From: Micromonospora sp. MH99
Lineage (GTDB): Bacteria > Actinomycetota > Actinomycetes > Mycobacteriales > Micromonosporaceae
Direction: 5' to 3'
Length of the DNA: 64,000 nucleotides
Assembly (NCBI RefSeq): GCF_021442385.1
Contig: NZ_MUZA01000015.1
Location: 51,096-115,095 of the forward strand
In this document: in pieces, positions 10,451 to 17,483 of the stretch
Layout: each line of letters opens with the position of its first letter
Numbering within the stretch: position 1 is the stretch's first letter
Program-made: the position numbers and the translations under genes
Notes under the pieces: model-generated
The model's database searches: none
What the model was told of the DNA's origin: nothing
What the model saw: the letters and a program-made list of their open reading frames with translations, nothing else

Positions 10451-11248
10451 TCAGCCGAGCAGGAACTCGCGTAGCGCGGGGGCGAGCGTGGCGGGCGGCA
10501 CCTCGTGGTAGCCGCCGTCGAGACTGATCGACCGGCCGCCCGGAATCGCCTCGGCGGTGGCGCGGCTCGCGTCGCGCAGCCACTGTGGACTGCCGGTGCT
10601 GTCCACCGTGAGCGTCGGGGTGGTGATCGCTCCCAGCCGGTCGACCGGGAGGGCGCCACCGGCGCTCACCAGCGCGTCGTACGGCAGGGTGTGCGCGATC
10701 GCGGCCAACGACTCCCACATCGGCTGCGCCCGCATGCCGGCGACCGCCTCGGCCGGCAGGCCCACCGATTCGAGGAGGAACATCTCCACCGTGCCGTCCC
10801 GGTCGCCGGCGGCGATCCGCTCGGTGAGTCGCGCCGAGATGTCCTCCCGGATGCCGACATGCGGACCGACCTGGAAGGGCGGCTCGAACAGGACCAGCCC
10901 GGTCGACGGCAGGCCCTGTGCGGCAGCGAGGGCGGCCAGGATCGCGCCCGAGGAGATCCCGTAGAGGGCCGCGCTGCCACCGACCGCGTCGACAACGGCG
11001 GCCAGGTCCTCGATCTCCCGATCGACCGCGTACGGCGCCGTGTCCCCGCTGTGGCCCCGCCCGCGGCGGTCGTAGCCGACGGCGGTGAAGTCCGGTGCCA
11101 GCGCCTCGCCCAACGCCCGGGTCGTGCCGCGGTCGTTGAACGCGCCGCCCACCAGGACGATCGCCGGTCCGGCCCCGGACCGCTCGTATGCGATGGGCGT
11201 GCCGTCCGCCGATCGCACCTGCTCCACCGTTGGGGCTGTTCCGCTCAC
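10451..11248 (-). CDS. Alpha/beta hydrolase
   Basis: A 265-residue single-domain hydrolase: oxyanion-side motif VLVGGAFNDR, the segment YDRRGRGHSGDT, nucleophile elbow YGISSGA (serine in GxSxG), and a C-terminal catalytic histidine in GGYHEVPP. The acid is probably the aspartate near TLTVDST. GGAGG lies 8 bases before the GTG start. The substrate is unknown; close relatives include small esterases and haloperoxidase-like enzymes. It is convergent with the GGCT-like gene (44-base gap). Confidence 0.82.
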   Translation of the reverse strand: MSGTAPTVEQVRSADGTPIAYERSGAGPAIVLVGGAFNDRGTTRALGEALAPDFTAVGYDRRGRGHSGDTAPYAVDREIEDLAAVVDAVGGSAALYGISSGAILAALAAAQGLPSTGLVLFEPPFQVGPHVGIREDISARLTERIAAGDRDGTVEMFLLESVGLPAEAVAGMRAQPMWESLAAIAHTLPYDALVSAGGALPVDRLGAITTPTLTVDSTGSPQWLRDASRATAEAIPGGRSISLDGGYHEVPPATLAPALREFLLG

Positions 11249-11567
11249 GATGCCGCCTCCATCCGCGTCTGCCGTCCCGTCCTTTCTAGACCAGCGGACC
11301 GACAATGTCCGGCAGACCGCCGTCGACCACGGGCCATGTCGACCCGTGCGCCGATGCCGGCGTATCCGCAGCTCTGACCTGCTGTCGGCGGAACGGCTTC
11401 GATCCGCTGCCCGGCTCGACCGACCGGCGTCCGGATGAGAGGCTGTCGGTGCGGGCGGCGATTCCCAACCGCCGCCATCCGCGACCGACCCTTCCGACGG
11501 CGTCGGTCGGCGGCCCGGTCGACCCACAGGCCGGCCACCGCACGCGCCGATTCTCACGAGGAGTTCC
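11249..11567. other. Divergent intergenic region, no gene seen
   Basis: 319 bases between the divergent hydrolase and 5'-nucleotidase genes. I see no convincing ORF, strong hairpin or clear promoter hexamers. Only the two ribosome-binding sites at its ends are recognisable. Long unassigned readings here are GC-driven shadows. Confidence 0.6.
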
Positions 11568-13295
11568 ATGTCCATACCCGGGATGCGTCGGGCCGCTGTC
11601 GGCCTGACCGCGCTCGCGGTGGCAGCGCTCGGCGCGGTCGCCACCACTCCCGAGCAGGCCGACGCGCGACCGAAGCCGGTCGACGTCACCCTGCTCGCTC
11701 TCAACGATTTCCACGGCAACCTCGAACCCCCGAGCAGCACCAACGGCACCATCGCAGGTCAGCCCGCGGGCGGTGTCGAATACCTCGCGACCCACCTGGC
11801 CGAGCTGCGCGCCGCCGCCAAGAAGAAGAACACCATCACCGTCGCCGCCGGTGACCTGATCGGCGCGTCCCCGCTGCTCTCCGCGGCGTTCCACGACGAG
11901 CCGACCATCGAGGCGCTGAGCATGGCCGGGCTCGACTACGCAAGCGTCGGCAACCACGAGTTCGACGAGGGCGCCGCCGAGCTGCTGCGGATTCAGAACG
12001 GCGGCTGCCACCCGGTGGACGGCTGCGCCGACGGCACCCCGTACCGGGGGGCCGGCTTCCAGTACCTGTCCGCCAACGCCTTCAAGACCGCCACCGGCAA
12101 GCCGTTGATGGCGCCGTACGCGATCCACAAGGTGCAGGGCGTCAAGGTCGGCTTCATCGGGATGACCCTGGAGGGCACCCCGGAGATCGTCAGCCAGCAG
12201 GGCGTCGCAGGCCTCACCTTCACCGACGAGGCGGAAACCGCGAACCGGTACGCCCGTGAGCTGCGCCGCAAGGGCGTGGAGACGATCGTCGTGCTGCTGC
12301 ACGAGGGCGGCACCCAGGCGGCGACCGGTGGCATCAACGACTGCGTCGGCATGACCGGCCCCATCGTGGACATCGCCAACCGGATGGACCCGTCGATCGA
12401 CGTGGTGGTCAGCGGCCACACCCACCAGGCGTACAACTGCAACATCAACGGCAAGCTGGTCACCAGCGCCAGCTCGTTCGGCCGCCTGGTCACCGACATC
12501 GACCTGAAGATCGACCGCCGGTCCGGGGACGTGCTCTCGGCCGCCGCGAACAACGTGGTGGTCACCCGGGACGTCGCCAAGGACCCGAAGCAGACCGCGC
12601 TGATCGACAGGTACAAGACGGTGCTCGGCCCGGTCGCCGACCGCCAGGTCGGCGAGACCACCACCGCGATCACCAAGACGCAGGAGAACCTGCTCGACAC
12701 CTGCTCCGCGGCGGTGCCGGCCTCGTGCGGCGAGTCGCCGCTGGGCAACCTGATCGCCGACGCGCAGCTCGCCGCCACCGACGACGAGCAGAACGCGGTA
12801 GCCGCCTTCATGAACCCGGGCGGGGTACGCGCCAACCTGGACGCCGGCCCGGTCACCTACGAGGAGGCGTTCACTGTGCAGCCGTTCGCCAACAACCTCG
12901 TGACGCTGGATCTGACCGGCGCGCAGCTCTACTGCGTACTGGAGCAGCAGTTCGTGACCGGTCGGGTGCTGTACCCGTCCTCGACCGTGGGTTACGTCGT
13001 GGACCTGAAGGGCGCCACCGCTCCCGCGGCGGACCCGTGCGCCGGCACCCGCGTGGTCCGGGGCAGCCTCACCATCGGGGGAACCGCCGTCGACGCCGCC
13101 GCCACCTACCGGGTGACGGTGAACAACTTCCTCTCCGGCGGCGGCGACGGCTTCAGCGCCCTCACCGCCGGAACCAACCAGGTCACCGGCCAGATCGACC
13201 TGGACGCGTTCGTGGCGTACCTGACCGCGCAGTCGCCGGTCTCCGCCCCGACGCTCGACCGCATCCGCACCACCGCCGAGGTCCCCGCCGCCTGA
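11568..13295 (+). CDS. Secreted 5'-nucleotidase / 2',3'-cyclic phosphodiesterase (UshA-like)
   Basis: A 575-residue exported hydrolase of nucleotides. A Sec signal peptide (MSIPGMRRAAVGLTALAVAA..., likely cleaved after ADA near residue 34) is followed by the metallophosphatase domain: LLALNDFHGNLEP, AAGDLIGASPL, VGNHEFDEG, VLLHEGG and VSGHTHQAYNC. The C-terminal 5'-nucleotidase domain begins near residue 365 and contains MNPGGVRANL, TYEEAFTVQPFANNL and NNFLSGGGDGFS for substrate binding. No C-terminal anchor is present, so the enzyme is probably released. GAGGAG precedes the start. A strong terminator hairpin (13313-13344) follows the stop. Confidence 0.9.
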   Translation: MSIPGMRRAAVGLTALAVAALGAVATTPEQADARPKPVDVTLLALNDFHGNLEPPSSTNGTIAGQPAGGVEYLATHLAELRAAAKKKNTITVAAGDLIGASPLLSAAFHDEPTIEALSMAGLDYASVGNHEFDEGAAELLRIQNGGCHPVDGCADGTPYRGAGFQYLSANAFKTATGKPLMAPYAIHKVQGVKVGFIGMTLEGTPEIVSQQGVAGLTFTDEAETANRYARELRRKGVETIVVLLHEGGTQAATGGINDCVGMTGPIVDIANRMDPSIDVVVSGHTHQAYNCNINGKLVTSASSFGRLVTDIDLKIDRRSGDVLSAAANNVVVTRDVAKDPKQTALIDRYKTVLGPVADRQVGETTTAITKTQENLLDTCSAAVPASCGESPLGNLIADAQLAATDDEQNAVAAFMNPGGVRANLDAGPVTYEEAFTVQPFANNLVTLDLTGAQLYCVLEQQFVTGRVLYPSSTVGYVVDLKGATAPAADPCAGTRVVRGSLTIGGTAVDAAATYRVTVNNFLSGGGDGFSALTAGTNQVTGQIDLDAFVAYLTAQSPVSAPTLDRIRTTAEVPAA

Positions 13296-13312
13296 CGGCG
13301 TACCCCGCACGA

Positions 13313-13344
13313 TCGGGCCCCGGAGCACCCGCTCCGGGGCCCGA
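13313..13344 (+). terminator. Rho-independent-type terminator hairpin
   Basis: Perfect 14-bp stem TCGGGCCCCGGAGC / GCTCCGGGGCCCGA with a 4-base loop, 17 bases after the 5'-nucleotidase stop. No U-run follows, which is common in high-GC actinobacteria. Confidence 0.8.
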
Positions 13345-13392
13345 CCCGTCTCCGGGCACCGGCGGCCGCGGCGCCCTGCTGCCGTCCCGCGT

Positions 13393-13461
13393 GTTGCCCG
13401 CGCCCTGCGCGTTGCCCGCGCCCTGCGCGTTGCCCGCGCCCTGCGCGTTGCCCGCGCCGGG
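13393..13461. repeat. 18-bp tandem repeat, four copies
   Basis: Unit GTTGCCCGCGCCCTGCGC starts at 13393, 13411, 13429 and 13447; the last copy diverges at its end. It is non-coding and lies between the terminator and a long palindrome. Confidence 0.85.
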
Positions 13462-13483
13462 CAGCGCCGGCCGGCCCGCCTCC

Positions 13484-13563
13484 GCAAGATCCTGCTCGAT
13501 CCTGGTTGTAGTGGCCTTCGGGCGTAGGGATGCCACTACATCCAGGATCGAGCATGATCTTGC
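13484..13563. repeat. Long palindrome (GCTCGATCCTGG type)
   Basis: 32-base inverted arms, 13484-13515 and 13532-13563, with only two mismatches. The arms contain GCTCGATCCTGG and GTAGTGGC, and the loop is 16 bases. It lies between the convergent nucleotidase and MFS genes, flanked on both sides by tandem arrays. Confidence 0.85.
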
Positions 13564-13633
13564 ACGGACGCACGGACGCACGGACGCACGGACGCACGGA
13601 CGCACGGACGCACGGACGCACGGACGCACGGAC
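13562..13633. repeat. Octamer tandem array GCACGGAC x9
   Basis: Nine uninterrupted perfect copies of an 8-base unit, abutting the right arm of the palindrome. The repeat lies outside any gene; the nearest coding end is at 13700. Copy number probably varies between strains. Confidence 0.9.
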
Positions 13634-13699
13634 GCGCACGACGCCGCCCCGCCCGCGGTCTTGGCTGCCCGCGCATCCGAACGCGGCTACCGCGTCGGG

Positions 13700-14986
13700 T
13701 CAGACGGGGGCGGGCGCCGGGGCGGGCGCGGTGATCGTCGGGCGGCCGTCCTGATCGGTGGTGAGCAGTCGGCGCAGGGAGAGCGCGATGAGCGAGGCGA
13801 CCAGGCAGCCGCCCACCACCACCGCGACCCAGACCATGCCGTTGGCCGCGCCGATGAGCGGGCCGGCGGTCACCGGACCGATCACACCGCTGATCCCGAA
13901 GATCATCGAACTCATGGCGTTGTACCTGCCGCGCAGCTCGTCGGTGGCGAGCGCGTTGGTCAGCGCCGGCATCACCGGCGACAGCAGCGTCTCGCCGAGG
14001 CCGAAGATCGCCGAGCAGGCCACCACGCACAGGGCGGCCACCAGGGCGTTGCCGGTGCTGACCACACCGGCGACGCCGAGGACCAGCCAGGCGGCGGCGA
14101 ACACCGCCCCGACCACGGCGAGCGCGCCGGTGCGGCTACGCCCCTCGATCCGGCGGATCACCAGCAGTTGGGCGAGCACGATCATCACCGTGTTGGCCGC
14201 GAGCGCCCAGGCCACCACCCGGGGGTTCACCTCGGCGACGCGTACCGCGAATGCGGCGAAGCCGACCTCGACCTGGGCGTACCCGCAGGTGGTGAGGACC
14301 AGACCGAAGATCACCAGCCGGCGGAACGGACGGTCCCGGAGCACTGTCAGGTAGCCGCCGCTCGACGGACCGTCGCCGGCGGAGCGGCTGCCGAGTCGGT
14401 GGCCGACGCCGGGCAGGGTCAACAGGATCAGAGCCGGCATCAGGTAGCTGACCGAATCCAGCAGGTAGATCGTCTGGAAGGTGGCGGGTCGCGCCGTGTC
14501 GACGATCGCGCCGGACGTCATGCCGCCGATACCGATGCCGAGGTTGAGCAGCGCGAAGTTCAGCCCGAAGACCCGTTGCCGCTCACCGTCGTCGGTGAGC
14601 GAGGCGAGGATGGTGTTCTGCCCGGACCAGATCGCCGAGCTGCCGACGGCGATCACGGTCATCACGAGCAGGGCCGAGCCGGTCGAGTGGACCAGCGCCA
14701 GCGAACCGGTGCCGATCGCCTCGATCACGAGACACGGCACCACCACCCGGCGCGCGCCGAACCGGTCGATGAGCGTCCCGCCCAGCGGCGACAACGCCAG
14801 AGTGACGACGCCGTACCAGCCGATCACCAGACCGGCGCGGGTGTCGGTGAGCCCGCGTACGTCGGTGAGGTAGATGAACAGGAACGGCAGGGTCAGGCCC
14901 CGCCCGATCGCCGACAGCAGGGTGCCGAGGAGGATCCGGCGGGCTTCCGGACGGCGGGGCAGGGATCGACGCAGCATGTCCGGCAT
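13700..14986 (-). CDS. MFS transporter
   Basis: A 428-residue membrane protein with about twelve hydrophobic segments and the facilitator motif GGTLIDRFGARRVVVP in the first half. The central loop contains TVLRDRPFRRL, paralleling the RDRPF loop of the transporter at 804-2075, so the two belong to the same exporter subfamily. The C-terminal tail is AP-rich (TITAPAPAPAPV). The substrate is unknown. Start ATG 14986 (MPDMLRRS) or 14977 is possible; neither has a good ribosome-binding site. Confidence 0.83.
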   Translation of the reverse strand: MPDMLRRSLPRRPEARRILLGTLLSAIGRGLTLPFLFIYLTDVRGLTDTRAGLVIGWYGVVTLALSPLGGTLIDRFGARRVVVPCLVIEAIGTGSLALVHSTGSALLVMTVIAVGSSAIWSGQNTILASLTDDGERQRVFGLNFALLNLGIGIGGMTSGAIVDTARPATFQTIYLLDSVSYLMPALILLTLPGVGHRLGSRSAGDGPSSGGYLTVLRDRPFRRLVIFGLVLTTCGYAQVEVGFAAFAVRVAEVNPRVVAWALAANTVMIVLAQLLVIRRIEGRSRTGALAVVGAVFAAAWLVLGVAGVVSTGNALVAALCVVACSAIFGLGETLLSPVMPALTNALATDELRGRYNAMSSMIFGISGVIGPVTAGPLIGAANGMVWVAVVVGGCLVASLIALSLRRLLTTDQDGRPTITAPAPAPAPV

Positions 14987-15106
14987 TCTGTTCGGTGGGT
15001 GTGACGCCCCGCGAACCGTTTTGCAGCGGCGACGCTGTTCCCGGGCCGCCGCGTGACCAACCCCACGGCGATCGTCGGTGTCCGCCGGGTCTGCGATGCT
15101 GGCCCG

Positions 15107-15580
15107 ATGACCGGCACCTGGCGACACCTGCCCGCTACCGCCCGCGCCATCGCGGTGACCGCCACGGCGGCCGTCGCCGCAGCCCAGGCCCGCGACGATC
15201 AGGCGTACGACGAGGCGGTCGTTGATCTCGCGGCCGACGAGCGGTCCGGTCTGGTGCTCGGAACTGTGGTGCGGCTCCTGCTGGAGGAGGGCCACCCGGA
15301 GGGGCTGGCCGGCGACGACATCCGTCAGGTGCTGACCCGCTGCGTGCAGGACGCGATGCGGTGGCGTCGCGACGTCGATCCGCACGTGGTGCTCGTCCTG
15401 CTCGCCGGAGCCCTCGGTGTGTACGACCCCGAGGGCGACGAGTCGCGGCCGGACGCGGCGGCCCTGGCCCGGCATGCTCCGCTGCTCGTGGCCGACCTGT
15501 TGGCGGTGACGGGCGTGCCGTTGGACGACTATCTGGCTGCCGCGTTCACCGAGATCGAGCGCACCGAACGGCAGGACTGA
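15107..15580 (+). CDS. Hypothetical helical protein
   Basis: A 157-residue, apparently soluble and mostly helical protein with an acidic C-terminal half (DPEGDESRPD). No catalytic motif or known family is recognised. ATG 15107 is preferred because the next candidate upstream would add a divergent stretch; no Shine-Dalgarno sequence is seen and the gene may be leaderless. It is divergent from the MFS gene and ends 43 bases before a shared hairpin with tRNA-Pro. Confidence 0.55.
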   Translation: MTGTWRHLPATARAIAVTATAAVAAAQARDDQAYDEAVVDLAADERSGLVLGTVVRLLLEEGHPEGLAGDDIRQVLTRCVQDAMRWRRDVDPHVVLVLLAGALGVYDPEGDESRPDAAALARHAPLLVADLLAVTGVPLDDYLAAAFTEIERTERQD

Positions 15581-15622
15581 CGGCACGGGTTGCCGTGAGC
15601 GGGGACCGTCGCAGACAGACAC

Positions 15623-15657
15623 AAGAGGGCACATCCATTGATCGGATGTGCCCTCTT
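15623..15657. terminator. Bidirectional terminator after tRNA-Pro
   Basis: Perfect 14-bp stem AAGAGGGCACATCC / GGATGTGCCCTCTT with a 7-base loop (15637-15643), 5 bases past the tRNA 3' end. On the tRNA strand the stem is followed by the T-rich TTGTGTCTGTCTG. It can also end the + strand gene. Confidence 0.88.
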
Positions 15658-15662
15658 ACCTC

Positions 15663-15739
<77 letters not shown>

Positions 15740-15753
15740 AGGCGTGCCGACAA

Positions 15754-15781
15754 ATAGTAGCCCACCCGCCCCGATGGTCAA
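15754..15781 (-). promoter_or_regulatory. Promoter of tRNA-Pro
   Basis: On the minus strand, TTGACC (15781-15776), a 16-base spacer, then TACTAT (15759-15754). The -10 lies 14 bases before the mature tRNA 5' end. It is the clearest housekeeping-type promoter in the window. Confidence 0.8.
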
Positions 15782-15828
15782 ACTCGGTACCCCCGCCGCC
15801 CGACCCGGCCGAATCACGCCCGCAGCCG

Positions 15829-15910
15829 CCAAGATCCGCGCAACTTCCCCGATGTTGCTGCCTCCCGGCACGGCGAGGCAGCAACATCCCCGATACTGCG
15901 CGGATCTTGG
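15829..15910. repeat. Long interrupted palindrome
   Basis: Two stems of 14 bp each: outer CCAAGATCCGCGCA (15829-15842 with 15897-15910) and inner GATGTTGCTGCCTC (15851-15864 with 15875-15888). They are separated by an 8-base internal loop on each side. It lies between tRNA-Pro and the phosphoesterase gene. Confidence 0.85.
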
Positions 15911-16020
15911 GGCGAGGCGGGGCGACGGCGGGCGACGGCGGGGGACGGCGGGGCGACGGCGGGGGCGAGGGCGGGGCGACGGCGGGGCGGGCGGTCGGGG
16001 GCGGTCGGGGAGGCGCGGCG
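15911..16020. repeat. Low-complexity GGCGACGG/GGGCGG tract
   Basis: Imperfect short repeats of GGCGACGGCGGG and related G-rich units fill the space between the palindrome and the 3' end of the next gene. No gene is seen. Confidence 0.7.
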
Positions 16021-16027
16021 GGACAGG

Positions 16028-16921
16028 TCAGCGGGGGATGAGGGTCAGGATGCTCGCCTCCGGGGGGCAGGCGAAGCGGATCGGTGCGGTCGGGTGGGTG
16101 CCGAGGCCGGCGGAGACGTGCAGCCAGGAGTCCGATCCCGGCCACCGGTGCAGCCCACGTGCCATCGAGCGGGGCAGGCCGCAGTTGGTCACCAGCGCCC
16201 CGTACCCCGGGACGCAGACCTGGCCGCCGTGGGTGTGCCCGGCCAGCAGCAGGCCAAAGCCGTCGGCGGCCATCTGGTCGAGCACCCGTGGCTCGGGGGA
16301 GTGAGTCACGGCGATCGACAGGTCGGCGGAGGACGAGACGCGGCCGGAGACGGCAGGGTAGTCGTCCCGGTCGATGTGCGGGTCGTCGACGCCCACGAGG
16401 TCCACTTCCCGGCCGCCGGCCTTGAGGGTAGTCCGGGCGTTGTTGAGGTCGGCCCAGCCGGCGCCGGTGAACACCTGGCGCAGTTCCTCGTAGGGCAGGT
16501 CGACGCCTTCGGTGTACTCCCGGTCGGGCAGGAAGTAGGTGAACGGGTTCTTCAGCACCGGCCCGGTGTAGTCGTTGGAGCCGAACACGAACGCGCCCGG
16601 GTAGTCGAGCAGCGGTTGCAGCGCCCGCAGCACGCCCGGCACCGCGCCCGGGTGCGCCATGTTGTCGCCGGTGACCACGACCAGGTCCGGGTCGAGGGCG
16701 GCCAGCGACGCCACCCAGCGCTGCTTGCGCGCCTGGTCGGGCATCATGTGCAGGTCCGACAGGTGCAGCACGCGCAGCGGCTCCGCGTCGGCCGGCAGCG
16801 TCGGCACGTCGTACCGCCGGAGGGTGAACATGTTGCGCTCGACGAGCGACGCGTACGCGAGTGTGGTCGCGCCGACTGCTGCGGTTCCGGCGGCGAGGCG
16901 GAATAGTGTGCGCTTTCGCAT
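16028..16921 (-). CDS. Membrane-anchored metallophosphoesterase (YkuE/Rv3683-like)
   Basis: A 297-residue calcineurin-like phosphoesterase with an N-terminal signal anchor ([21 protein letters not shown]). The metal-site blocks are [20 protein letters not shown] (N-D in place of the usual NHD) and GHTHGGQV. The family includes UDP-diacylglucosamine- and phospholipid-type hydrolases; the substrate is unknown. It lies next to ponA2 in the same relative place as mycobacterial Rv3683. ATG 16921 is preferred over an upstream ATG at 16948 that would overlap the divergent YqeY start. Confidence 0.85.
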   Translation of the reverse strand: MRKRTLFRLAAGTAAVGATTLAYASLVERNMFTLRRYDVPTLPADAEPLRVLHLSDLHMMPDQARKQRWVASLAALDPDLVVVTGDNMAHPGAVPGVLRALQPLLDYPGAFVFGSNDYTGPVLKNPFTYFLPDREYTEGVDLPYEELRQVFTGAGWADLNNARTTLKAGGREVDLVGVDDPHIDRDDYPAVSGRVSSSADLSIAVTHSPEPRVLDQMAADGFGLLLAGHTHGGQVCVPGYGALVTNCGLPRSMARGLHRWPGSDSWLHVSAGLGTHPTAPIRFACPPEASILTLIPR

Positions 16922-16932
16922 GGCGTTCAGGG

Positions 16933-16938
16933 TAGTTT
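16933..16938 (+). promoter_or_regulatory. -10 element for leaderless yqeY-like gene
   Basis: TAGTTT lies 8 bases before the ATG at 16947 and no Shine-Dalgarno sequence intervenes. Transcription would begin at or next to the start codon. Confidence 0.6.
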
Positions 16939-16946
16939 GACCGTCC

Positions 16947-17402
16947 ATGAGCACGCTGAAGGACCGCCTCACCGCCGACATGCGTTCCGCGCTCAAGGCG
17001 CGCGACGAGCTGACCACCTCCACGCTGCGGATGGCCCTGGCCGCCGTGGGCAATGCCGAGGTCGCCGGCAAGGCCAAGCGCGAGCTCACCGACGACGAGG
17101 TGCTCGCGGTGCTGACCAAGGAGGCCAAGAAGCGTCGGGAGGCGGCCACCGCCTTCGCCGACGCGGGCCGCGCCGAGCAGGCCGCGAAGGAGACCGCCGA
17201 GGGTGAGGTGCTGGACCGCTACCTGCCCAAGCAGCTCTCGGACGCCGAGCTGACCGAGCTGGTCGCGGGGGCGCTCGCCGCGGGCGGCTTCACCGGCAAG
17301 GCCCAGATGGGCCCGGCCATGAAGGCGGCCCAGGCCGCGGTGGCCGGCCAGGCCGAGGGTGGTCGGGTCGCCGCCGAGGTACGCCGACAGCTCGGGCTCT
17401 GA
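16947..17402 (+). CDS. GatB/YqeY domain protein
   Basis: A 151-residue protein entirely composed of the YqeY domain: MSTLKDRLTADMRSALKARD, LRMALAAVGNAEV, then EVLDRYLPKQLSDAEL and the C-terminal QAAVAGQAEGGRVAAEVRRQL. The domain resembles the tRNA-binding tail of GatB; the cellular role of stand-alone members is not settled. The gene appears leaderless and is divergent from the phosphoesterase with 25 bases between start codons. Confidence 0.9.
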   Translation: MSTLKDRLTADMRSALKARDELTTSTLRMALAAVGNAEVAGKAKRELTDDEVLAVLTKEAKKRREAATAFADAGRAEQAAKETAEGEVLDRYLPKQLSDAELTELVAGALAAGGFTGKAQMGPAMKAAQAAVAGQAEGGRVAAEVRRQLGL

Positions 17403-17426
17403 TCCCCAGCGCCCAGTCCGGACATG

Positions 17427-17467
17427 CGAACGGGCGGTCACCCCCACAGAGGGTGCCCGCCCGTTCG
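17427..17467. terminator. Bidirectional terminator between yqeY and ponA2 genes
   Basis: Perfect 11-bp arms CGAACGGGCGG (17427-17437) and CCGCCCGTTCG (17457-17467), extended inside by ACCC/GGGT. It lies in the 81-base gap between two convergent genes. Confidence 0.85.
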
Positions 17468-17483
17468 TGCGTACTGCTGCTGA

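Noticed and set aside
13562..13633. Iteron-like replication origin
   Set aside because: The octamer array is not accompanied by a replication initiator gene or an AT-rich unwinding region; it looks like a simple-sequence expansion.
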